In this document: positions 1 to 5,513 of the stretch, piece by piece
Layout: each line of letters begins with the position of its first letter
Numbering within the stretch: position 1 is the stretch's first letter
Assembly: GCA_031262625.1 (NCBI GenBank)
Contig: JAISHJ010000052.1
Span: 1 to 6,431, forward strand
Source: Ruminococcus sp.
GTDB lineage: Bacteria > Bacillota > Clostridia > Oscillospirales > Ruminococcaceae
Direction: 5' to 3'
Length of the DNA: 6,431 nt
Made by a program: the position numbers and the translations under genes
Notes under the pieces: generated by a model
The model's database searches: none
What the model saw: the letters and a program-made list of their open reading frames with translations, nothing else
What the model was told of the DNA's origin: nothing

Positions 1-47
1 CCCCCAAACCCCCTCCCCTCCCGGACTTTAAACATTTTTCTTGTTAT
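1..47. repeat. Left inverted-repeat arm of the MNT-HEPN cassette
   Basis: Bases 1-33 are the reverse complement of 881-913 with a single mismatch (32 of 33). The match weakens but continues to about base 47 against 866-880 (one mismatch and one extra base). The arm is C-rich at its outer end and AT-rich at its inner end. Because it begins at base 1 it is probably cut by the window edge, so the full repeat may continue outside. The two arms enclose the toxin-antitoxin pair. No transposase lies between them, so any movement would need factors supplied elsewhere, or the arms may simply be two insertions of a dispersed repeat in opposite orientation. Confidence 0.85.
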
Positions 48-81
48 AATTTTTCTTAAAATGCTCTACCGTTTTTGAAAG

Positions 82-97
82 CCATTCTTAAGAATGG
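82..97. promoter_or_regulatory. 16-bp perfect palindrome upstream of the MNT-HEPN promoter
   Basis: CCATTCTTAAGAATGG reads identically on both strands. It ends 26 bases before the -35 box of the mntA promoter, a position that would suit an operator or upstream binding site for a dimeric regulator. It can also fold as a 6-bp stem with a TTAA loop followed by a T-rich tail (98-108), so a weak terminator for a gene left of the window is an alternative. The palindrome is seen directly; its role is inference. Confidence 0.5.
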
Positions 98-123
98 TAT
101 TTTAATTTTGCTTAAAAATTTAA

Positions 124-152
124 TTGACTTTTGAGCGGATTTGCGGTATAAT
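124..152 (+). promoter_or_regulatory. Near-consensus sigma-A promoter of the MNT-HEPN operon
   Basis: The -35 box TTGACT (124-129) matches consensus at five of six bases. A 17-base spacer leads to a perfect -10 box TATAAT (147-152). Transcription would be expected to start about seven bases after the -10 box, at or next to base 159, which is the A of the first ATG of the MNT gene. No room remains for a ribosome binding site, so the transcript is predicted to be leaderless. Confidence 0.88.
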
Positions 153-158
153 ATAGTT

Positions 159-470
159 ATGATTTATACAATTGATGAAATAAAAGAAAGAATACGTCCT
201 GTCGCCGAAAAGTATAATCTTCCGGCGGTGTACCTCTTCGGCTCTTATGCAAGAGGGGAAGCGGACGATAAAAGCGATGTAGATATTCTTGTTGATATTG
301 ACGGTACGGGAATTAAAGGTTTATGGAAATGGTATGGTCTGATTGATGAATTTAAACGACAGATTAAAAAGCGGATGGATGTTGTTGATGCAGAAGTCTT
401 TAATTATGGGAAAAATCAAAAATTTATAAATAACGTAAAGAAAGACATGGTAAGGATTTATGAAAGATAA
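159..470 (+). CDS. mntA: MNT-domain nucleotidyltransferase, probable MntA-type antitoxin
   Basis: The 103-residue protein is a minimal nucleotidyltransferase. The family signature GSX10DXD is exact: G28 S29, then D40 and D42 inside a SDVDILVD stretch, with R32 and G33 of the usual GSYARG loop. D74 in RMDVV is the likely third carboxylate that completes the metal site. Proteins of this kind paired with HEPN partners (MntA of the MntA/HepT systems) transfer AMP from ATP to a tyrosine of the toxin and so silence it. The start chosen is ATG 159, not the in-frame TTG at 141, because the TTG overlaps the spacer and -10 box and would add residues outside the family fold. The gene overlaps the HEPN start by 11 bases, which points to coupled translation. 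Codons are AT-rich, unlike smc downstream. That the cognate function is antitoxin is inferred from gene pairing. Confidence 0.88.
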   Translation: MIYTIDEIKERIRPVAEKYNLPAVYLFGSYARGEADDKSDVDILVDIDGTGIKGLWKWYGLIDEFKRQIKKRMDVVDAEVFNYGKNQKFINNVKKDMVRIYER

Positions 471-834
471 TATAGATAAGCAAATTATAGAAAAAATCTA
501 TAATTATTGCATTGATGCCAGTGACCTTGTAGAGGAAGCCGGAAGTTATGAAGTATATGAAAGTCAAAAAAGATATGGCTATTCAATACCATTTACGCTT
601 CAACAAATAGGCGAACTTGTAAAATATCTTTCAGACGGCTTAATTCAATCATCAAATCACATTATACCATGGAAACTAGTAAGAGATATGCGTCATATGT
701 GTGCGCATAAATATGACGATATGGACCCGAGAAAAATATGGGATTCTGCTACAGATGGAATTCCAATCCTAAAAAATTTCTGCAAAACCTATTTAGCAGA
801 GCAAAACAATTCACCAACGAATAACAAAGAATAG
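460..834 (+). CDS. hepT: HEPN-domain protein, probable HepT-type RNase toxin
   Basis: This 124-residue, mostly helical protein carries the HEPN active-site motif RX4HXY at R78, H83 and Y85 (RHMCAHKY). The residue after the Arg is His, where Asn is common in HepT. In characterised HepT proteins Arg and His form the ribonuclease site of a dimer and the Tyr of this motif is AMPylated by MntA; Y85 is therefore the predicted target. ATG 460 overlaps the end of mntA, and AAGGA (452-456) lies only three bases upstream, so translation is probably coupled to mntA. The last 14 or so residues (about YLAEQNNSPTNNKE) are encoded by the first copy of a 45-bp tandem repeat and are probably not part of the HEPN fold. 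After the TAG stop the frame stays open for 47 codons to 978. Family call is firm; toxicity is inferred. Confidence 0.87.
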   Translation: MKDNIDKQIIEKIYNYCIDASDLVEEAGSYEVYESQKRYGYSIPFTLQQIGELVKYLSDGLIQSSNHIIPWKLVRDMRHMCAHKYDDMDPRKIWDSATDGIPILKNFCKTYLAEQNNSPTNNKE

Positions 835-880
835 TATTTATCAAAGCAGAACAGTTCGCCATCCAATAACCAAGAAAATT
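791..880 (+). repeat. Two-copy 45-bp tandem repeat, in frame with hepT
   Basis: Copies 791-835 and 836-880 are directly adjacent, align without gaps and match at 35 of 45 bases. The unit is a multiple of three, and in the hepT frame both copies encode the same peptide pattern: QNNSPTNNKE in the first, QNSSPSNNQE in the second. Several differences are silent (CAA/CAG, TCA/TCG) or conservative (N/S, T/S, K/Q). The hepT stop TAG (832-834) sits in the first copy; the matching codon in the second is AAT. On the minus strand both copies encode GELFC, so the repeat is open on both strands. Confidence 0.85.
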
Positions 881-913
881 GTTTAAAGTCCGGGAGAGGA
901 GGGGGTTTGGGGG
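866..913. repeat. Right inverted-repeat arm of the MNT-HEPN cassette
   Basis: Bases 881-913 are the reverse complement of 1-33 with one mismatch (A at 897 against a G-type position in the other arm), and 866-880 matches 34-47 less well. The arm begins inside the second 45-bp tandem copy and its G-rich end (909-913) merges into the palindrome in front of smc. Together with the left arm it bounds a unit of about 0.9 kb. Confidence 0.87.
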
Positions 914-966
914 AGGGGAGGGGAGTGTGGCGCTGCGCCACACTGTCACCGCTCCTCCCCTCCCCC
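909..966. repeat. G-rich/C-rich palindromic repeat with nested hairpin
   Basis: The outer arms 909-921 and 954-966 are perfectly complementary over 13 bp (G4-5 runs separated by A, against C4-5 runs separated by T). Between them lies a second perfect inverted repeat, GTGTGGCGC-T-GCGCCACAC (925-943). As RNA or single-stranded DNA this would form a very stable double hairpin; the G runs 909-913, 915-918 and 920-923 could also stack. There is no T tract after it, so it is not a standard terminator. The stretch 945-956 reads, on the minus strand, as the core GAGGAGCGGTGAC that recurs at 6396-6408, showing that this belongs to a dispersed family. Confidence 0.85.
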
Positions 967-979
967 AACGTACCATAAA

Positions 980-3900
980 TTGTACTTAGAATCAATAGAA
1001 ATACAAGGGTTTAAGTCGTTTCCTGACAAGATAAAGCTTGATTTCGGGAAGGGCATAACTGCAATCGTTGGACCGAACGGGAGCGGGAAGTCTAACATCG
1101 GCGATGCTGTGCGGTGGGTATTGGGGGAGCAGTCCTCTAAGACGCTGCGGGGCGGGAAGATGGAGGATGTCATATTTGCGGGGACGCAGACTCGCCGTTC
1201 TATGGGTTTTGCTTCGGTAACGCTTAACATTATTAATGACCGGGGAGTAGTAGCCGCTCCTGCCGGACTGCTTAGTGTACAGAGAAAGCTTTTCAAGACC
1301 GGGGAGTCGGAGTACATAATTAACGGAGCATCTGCTCGCTTAAAAGACGTGTTGGAACTCTTTATGGACACGGGGCTTGGGCGTGACGGATATGCTATTA
1401 TAGGGCAGGGGAAGGTTGCGGACATAGTCTCCAACAAGTCGGGGGACAGGCGAGAGATTTTCGAGGAAGCTTCCGGCATATCTAAGCTTCGGTATAAGAG
1501 AGACAACGCAAACCGAGACCTTGTGAGGGCAGAGGACAGCCTTACGAGGCTTGAAGACATTTATAACGAAATTAAGTCGCGGATTGAGCCTTTGCGCGAG
1601 CAGTCGGAAAAAGCCGCGAAATTTATTGAAATTGAATCGCAGCGAAAAAACCTTGAAATCTCGGTCTGGGTAACGGAACTCGACACTATTAAGGCGGCAA
1701 TTTCTGCGCTTGATGATGAGATACTTATAAACAAGTCTGCATATGAGACCTCTAATGCCGAAAAACAGCGGCTTGAAGAAGCTAACGAGGAACTTTACAG
1801 GGCATCTTCGGACCTGCTCATCCGTATTGAGACACTTCGGAATGAAATTGCGGAGCGTGAGAAGGCGGCTTCTTCTGCGCTGTCTGAAATTGCCGTTGCG
1901 GAGAATGACATTTCCCACGCTAACGCAAGGATAGAAGATACTCAAAAAGAGATTGAACTTTCAGGGAGTTCCGAGGATAGTACGCGAAAGCTTATTGAAG
2001 AAAAGCTTGGGGAAAAGGCTCTTATTCTCGACGAAATTCTAAAAACAGAGAATGAAAATACCGAGACTTTAAGTTCCTTCGACAGACTCTCTGCTGCGGG
2101 CGGCGAGCATGACGAACTTACGAAGGAACTCAGCACAAAGCTTAATGCTTCTTACATAAAAGAGTCGGAGTATCGCTTCTTTATCGAAAACGGCGGGCAG
2201 AATATTGAGACTGACAGGCGCAGAGCCGATGAAGCGGCTTCGCAGATTAAAGGCTTAGAAGATGAGAAAGCTTCTCTCAAAGCGGAGAAGGAAGACGTTA
2301 AAAACGCTTCTGCCGCCGCTAACGAGTCAATCGGGGAGTACCAAAACCGCCTTGCCGGTCTATCTAAGCTTTTTGAAAACCGCAGTGAAAAGGCGAAGTC
2401 CGCGGAGAAGGAACTCGACAACTTACGCATTAACGAGCGTGATATTGCCGGTAGAATTAAACTTCTCTCCGACCTTGAAAAGAACATGGAAGGCTTCGCG
2501 CACTCGGTTAAGGAAATCTTAAAATGCTCTCAAAACGGGGTTATTAAGGGAGTATTCGGCACTGTCGGAGGGCTTTTGTCGGTAGAAGCGGAGTATTCGC
2601 TTGCGATTGAGACTGCTCTTGGCGGCGCGCTTCAAAACGTAATCGTAAAGAATGAGGAGACCGCTAAGCGGTGTATTAACCACTTAAAGTCTACACACGG
2701 CGGACGTGCTACATTCCTGCCGATGACTGCTATAACCGGACGGACTATTAATGAGAACCTTTCGGGGGAGTATGGTTTTTTAGGAATTGCTTCAAAGCTT
2801 ATTTCTTTTGATAAGGAATACGAAGGCATTTATGAAAATCTCCTCGGGAAGACGGCGGTTTTTGAAGACCTCGACTCTGCTACAGAAGCTTCTAAGCGCC
2901 ACCGCTACTCCTTTAAGATAGTTACGCTTGACGGGCAGGTTATTAATGCCGGAGGTTCTTTCACCGGCGGTTCGAGCAATCGCCAAAGCGGAATTCTCTC
3001 GCGAAAAAGCGAGATAGACAGGCTTACTCTTGACCACAAGCAGATTTTAGCCGACGTTGAAAGCTTCACGGAGAGGGCTAAGAAGCTTTCCGAAGATGCC
3101 AACAAGCTTCACTTTGACATTGAAGGAATTAAGGAGCAGCTTACGACCGCGAACACCGACCTTATCCGCTTTGAAGCGGAGGAGCGGCGGATAGATTCAA
3201 TGCTCTCAAAGCTTGATTCCGACAGGGATATGCTTACAAAAACCATTAAGGGCTTGGAAGCGCGTATTAATAAGACCGAAGCAGATATTGAAGAAGTAAG
3301 GGGCAAAGCTTCCGCGCTTACGAGTGAAATCGAAGCCCTCGAAAAGTCTGTTCAGGACACGGCCGAAAAGCAGGCGGAACTTCACGGTAAGAGGGAAGCG
3401 CTAAGTACAAAAATTTCGGACAATAAGCTTAAAATTACTGCGCTCAAAAAAGACGTGGAAAACACCGAGGAGCAGATTAAAGCCCTCGAAGAGAAGCTTT
3501 CGGAATCGGGCGACTCTGCTTTGAAGCTAAATACTATAATAAATGAGCAGAAGGAAATTATAGCCGCGCGCGAGAAAAAGATTGAAACTCTCCGCGCCGG
3601 AATGACTTCTACCGACACTGAAATTGACGGAATAAAAGCGAAAATTGCGGAGCTTAGAGTTTCTCACGGCGAAAATGAACTTCAAGCGAAAATTAACCGC
3701 GAAACCGAAAATGAAATTGTCGAAAAAAGAGAAAATTTCAGCAAGCTTCTCTCACGCGCAACCGAGCGCAAAAAAATAAACGAGGCGGCTTTCGACGACC
3801 TCATCAACAAAATGTCGGAGGAGCACGACCTTTACTACTCCGACGCTAAAGAAATTGCCGTGCCTATAAAAGACTTAGCAGTTGCTAAGCGTGAACTCAA

Positions 3901-4516
3901 CAAATTTCGCGAGCAGATACGCGCGATAGGAGTAGTTAACCTCTCCGCAATTGAAGAATTTAAGGAAGTCTCCGAGCGGTATAATTTCTTAAAGGGACAG
4001 ATGGACGATATTACAAAATCAAAGCGTGAACTTGAAAGGCTTATCGGAGAACTTACGGAACGAATGAAGGAGATGTTCTCCACCACTTTCGAGCAGATTA
4101 ACGTCAATTTCAAGCGTATATTTATAGAACTTTTCGGCGGCGGAAAGGCTTCGCTTTCGCTCACGAACCCCGAAGATGTTCTCGAATCCGGCATTGAAAT
4201 TAATGTTGCTCCCCCGGGGAAACTTATCAAAAACCTATCGCTCCTGTCGGGCGGCGAGCAGGCTTTCGTAGCTATCGCCATCTACTTTTCAATCCTCACC
4301 GTTAAGCCTTCGCCGTTTTGCATCTTAGACGAAATCGAAGCTGCGCTTGACGATATAAACGTTTCCAAATACGCCCGCTACCTTCGTAAATTCACCGCCG
4401 ACACGCAGTTTATATGTATAACCCACCGCCGCGGCACCATGGACGAAGCCGACATCCTCTATGGCGTTACTATGCAGGAAAAAGGCATTTCGCGCGTGCT
4501 TAAGATGGAGAATTAA
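980..4516 (+). CDS. smc: Chromosome segregation SMC ATPase
   Basis: This is a full-length Smc of 1178 residues; bacterial homologues are close to 1190. The N-terminal head has the typical opening MYLESIEIQGFKSF, Walker A GPNGSGKSN (31-39), the arginine-finger loop around R57, and the Q-loop at Q143. Long Glu/Lys-rich coiled coils run about 165-510 and 670-1010, either side of a hinge at about 515-665 that ends in a GGSFTGGSS stretch. The C-terminal head has the signature LSGGEQ (1089-1094) and Walker B FCILDE (1113-1118, catalytic E1118) with a following D-loop. Smc dimers with ScpA and ScpB entrap and compact DNA to separate sister chromosomes; scpA and scpB are not here. TTG 980 is the only start that gives the conserved N-terminus. 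It has no ribosome binding site and no clear promoter, and a G/C-rich palindrome ends 14 bases before it. Wobble bases shift from G to C along the gene. Confidence 0.97.
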   Translation: MYLESIEIQGFKSFPDKIKLDFGKGITAIVGPNGSGKSNIGDAVRWVLGEQSSKTLRGGKMEDVIFAGTQTRRSMGFASVTLNIINDRGVVAAPAGLLSVQRKLFKTGESEYIINGASARLKDVLELFMDTGLGRDGYAIIGQGKVADIVSNKSGDRREIFEEASGISKLRYKRDNANRDLVRAEDSLTRLEDIYNEIKSRIEPLREQSEKAAKFIEIESQRKNLEISVWVTELDTIKAAISALDDEILINKSAYETSNAEKQRLEEANEELYRASSDLLIRIETLRNEIAEREKAASSALSEIAVAENDISHANARIEDTQKEIELSGSSEDSTRKLIEEKLGEKALILDEILKTENENTETLSSFDRLSAAGGEHDELTKELSTKLNASYIKESEYRFFIENGGQNIETDRRRADEAASQIKGLEDEKASLKAEKEDVKNASAAANESIGEYQNRLAGLSKLFENRSEKAKSAEKELDNLRINERDIAGRIKLLSDLEKNMEGFAHSVKEILKCSQNGVIKGVFGTVGGLLSVEAEYSLAIETALGGALQNVIVKNEETAKRCINHLKSTHGGRATFLPMTAITGRTINENLSGEYGFLGIASKLISFDKEYEGIYENLLGKTAVFEDLDSATEASKRHRYSFKIVTLDGQVINAGGSFTGGSSNRQSGILSRKSEIDRLTLDHKQILADVESFTERAKKLSEDANKLHFDIEGIKEQLTTANTDLIRFEAEERRIDSMLSKLDSDRDMLTKTIKGLEARINKTEADIEEVRGKASALTSEIEALEKSVQDTAEKQAELHGKREALSTKISDNKLKITALKKDVENTEEQIKALEEKLSESGDSALKLNTIINEQKEIIAAREKKIETLRAGMTSTDTEIDGIKAKIAELRVSHGENELQAKINRETENEIVEKRENFSKLLSRATERKKINEAAFDDLINKMSEEHDLYYSDAKEIAVPIKDLAVAKRELNKFREQIRAIGVVNLSAIEEFKEVSERYNFLKGQMDDITKSKRELERLIGELTERMKEMFSTTFEQINVNFKRIFIELFGGGKASLSLTNPEDVLESGIEINVAPPGKLIKNLSLLSGGEQAFVAIAIYFSILTVKPSPFCILDEIEAALDDINVSKYARYLRKFTADTQFICITHRRGTMDEADILYGVTMQEKGISRVLKMEN

Positions 4517-4521
4517 AGGAG
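4515..4521 (+). promoter_or_regulatory. Strong ribosome binding site of the double-glycine peptide gene
   Basis: AAAGGAG overlaps the smc stop codon (4514-4516) and lies eight bases before ATG 4530. It decides that start over the longer in-frame reading from ATG 4461, which would run inside the end of smc in another frame. It also implies that the peptide is translated from an mRNA shared with smc unless a promoter lies within smc. Confidence 0.8.
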
Positions 4522-4529
4522 AAAATACT

Positions 4530-4682
4530 ATGGAAAACGAAAAGAAAATAACCCCGGAAAAGACCGCCCTTCCCGAAGAAACTCTCGAAAAGATAAGCGG
4601 CGGACATAATTCTACCGATATACCGAAAAAAGCTTATCAGAGACCTTTGAAAATGAATGGTGAGGACGAAGAACAAGGGTAG
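4530..4682 (+). CDS. 50-residue peptide with double-glycine leader, possible secreted peptide precursor
   Basis: Residues 1-25 are acidic and helical in character and end in LPEETLEKISGG, the pattern of double-glycine leaders (spaced hydrophobic residues, then Gly-Gly at 24-25) that C39-peptidase ABC exporters remove from bacteriocin-like and signalling peptides. Cleavage after G25 would release a 25-residue product, H26 to G50, which is polar, has no Cys, has a Lys/Arg/Pro centre (KKAYQRPLK) and an acidic tail (GEDEEQG). It lacks the Gly/Ala-rich hydrophobic segment of class II bacteriocins and the Cys or Ser clusters of lanthipeptides. No C39 peptidase or modification enzyme is visible. The gene follows smc by 13 bases and faces a minus-strand ABC ATPase. 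Existence as a gene is well supported by the ribosome binding site; its function is unknown and the leader reading is by motif only. Confidence 0.72.
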   Translation: MENEKKITPEKTALPEETLEKISGGHNSTDIPKKAYQRPLKMNGEDEEQG

Positions 4683-4696
4683 CAGTTTACACTATC

Positions 4697-4732
4697 GGGT
4701 AGTAAGAACTACCGGGTAGTCTTAAACTACCC
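4697..4732. terminator. Paired hairpins between convergent genes, possible two-way terminator
   Basis: GGTAGT-AAGA-ACTACC (4698-4713) is followed immediately by GGGTAGT-CTTAA-ACTACCC (4714-4732). The 5' arm of the first can also pair with the 3' arm of the second, giving alternative folds. The pair sits between the peptide stop (4682) and the 3' end of the minus-strand ATPase gene, whose stop (4722-4724) and last codons lie inside the second hairpin. Neither side has a proper T tract, so termination is inferred from position and symmetry. Confidence 0.5.
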
Positions 4733-5387
4733 TCCCGTCCGCGACGGTGATTACCCGCTCTGCGCTTGAAGCGATTTTCGGGTCGTGCGTGATTATAACT
4801 ACCGTTGCGCCGCTTTCGTGAAGGCGGCGTAAGAGTGACATTACTGTCTTTGCCGCAGTGCTGTCGAGGTTTCCTGTAGGCTCGTCTGCCAAAATTAAGG
4901 AGGGCGATGCCGCAATTGCCCGGGCAATCGCTACGCGCTGCTGCTGTCCGCCCGAAAGTTCCGACGGGCGATGGTTTTTTCTGTGCGCTATTCCTACCGC
5001 TTCGAGAGCGTTTTTAACAAGTTTCTCCCGTCTTGACGACGGGATTTTTCTGTAGATTAAAGGAAGTTCTACATTTTCTTCTGCCGTAAGTGTAGGAATA
5101 AGATTAAAACTCTGGAAAATAAAGCCTATGCTTTTGTTCCGCAGTCTTGTCAGAGTCTTTTCGGGAAGGTTTGAAACATCCTCCCCCATAAAGCGGTATG
5201 TTCCGCTCGTAGGCGTGTCAAGAAGCCCCAAGAGGTTCATCATGGTAGATTTCCCCGAGCCTGAAGCGCCCGTTATCGCCGTAAACTCCCCCTCGTTTAC
5301 CGCGATATTTATGTTGTCAAGTGCCGCCAGATGCTCAGTTCCCGTCTTGTATATTTTCGATATATTTATAAGCTCTAAAAGCTTCAT
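4722..5387 (-). CDS. ABC transporter ATP-binding protein, MacB/LolD-type
   Basis: The 221-residue ATPase has all nucleotide-binding motifs intact: Walker A GASGSGKST (40-48), Q-loop FQ (91-92) in the FQSFNLIPTL stretch typical of the MacB/LolD group, signature LSGGQQQR (144-151), Walker B LILADEP (164-170, catalytic E169), D-loop NLD (173-175) and H-loop H201. Its relatives power FtsX/MacB-like permeases that drive peptide or lipoprotein export, antimicrobial-peptide resistance or envelope signalling from the inner face of the membrane. No permease is adjacent: downstream lie convergent genes, and upstream is a divergent gene. The start ATG (5387-5385) is followed by the usual LLELINISKIY opening; a GAGGG about ten bases upstream may be the ribosome binding site. 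A TTGTCA on this strand (5460-5455) overlaps the -35 box of the divergent promoter, but no good -10 follows. The substrate cannot be told from the sequence. Confidence 0.93.
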   Translation of the reverse strand: MKLLELINISKIYKTGTEHLAALDNINIAVNEGEFTAITGASGSGKSTMMNLLGLLDTPTSGTYRFMGEDVSNLPEKTLTRLRNKSIGFIFQSFNLIPTLTAEENVELPLIYRKIPSSRREKLVKNALEAVGIAHRKNHRPSELSGGQQQRVAIARAIAASPSLILADEPTGNLDSTAAKTVMSLLRRLHESGATVVIITHDPKIASSAERVITVADGRVV

Positions 5388-5453
5388 TTTTTTCTAACCC
5401 TCAACCCTTATTTTGTATTAGTATTAACCCAAAATAAAAAATATTACATACTA

Positions 5454-5482
5454 TTGACAACGGTAAAATTTACTGCTATAAT
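5454..5482 (+). promoter_or_regulatory. Perfect consensus sigma-A promoter of the deacetylase gene
   Basis: TTGACA (5454-5459) and TATAAT (5477-5482) both match consensus fully, with a 17-base spacer and an extended -10 TG at 5474-5475. Transcription should start near 5489, giving a leader of about 25 bases that contains GGAGAG (5503-5508), well placed before ATG 5514. The gene is predicted to be strongly transcribed from its own promoter. The rest of the 126-base divergent intergenic region is AT-rich and shows no clear operator. Confidence 0.92.
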
Positions 5483-5513
5483 ATGAGTACTATATATTTT
5501 TTGGAGAGTACAT

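Noticed and set aside
141..158. In-frame TTG at 141 as the start of the MNT gene
   Set aside because: It overlaps the promoter spacer and the TATAAT box, so it would lie upstream of the expected transcription start.
791..966. CRISPR array
   Set aside because: Only two adjacent 45-bp units without spacers, with ten mismatches between them, and no cas genes.
951..979. A -10-like CATAAA at 974-979 as the smc promoter
   Set aside because: No -35 box stands at the right distance and the match to TATAAT is poor.
749..995. Minus-strand reading frames of 68-75 residues over the repeat region
   Set aside because: They consist of antisense hepT, repeat DNA and antisense smc, have no ribosome binding site and resemble no known family; the openness is treated as a property of the repeat.
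946..1945. Two minus-strand frames of about 200 residues inside smc
   Set aside because: They lie wholly or mostly antisense to a well-conserved gene, are rich in Ser/Arg/Phe as expected from antisense frames, and lack start signals.
5427..5460. Minus-strand promoter for the ATPase using TTGTCA at 5460-5455
   Set aside because: The hexamer is reasonable, but the -10 at the right distance is only TTTATT, a weak match.
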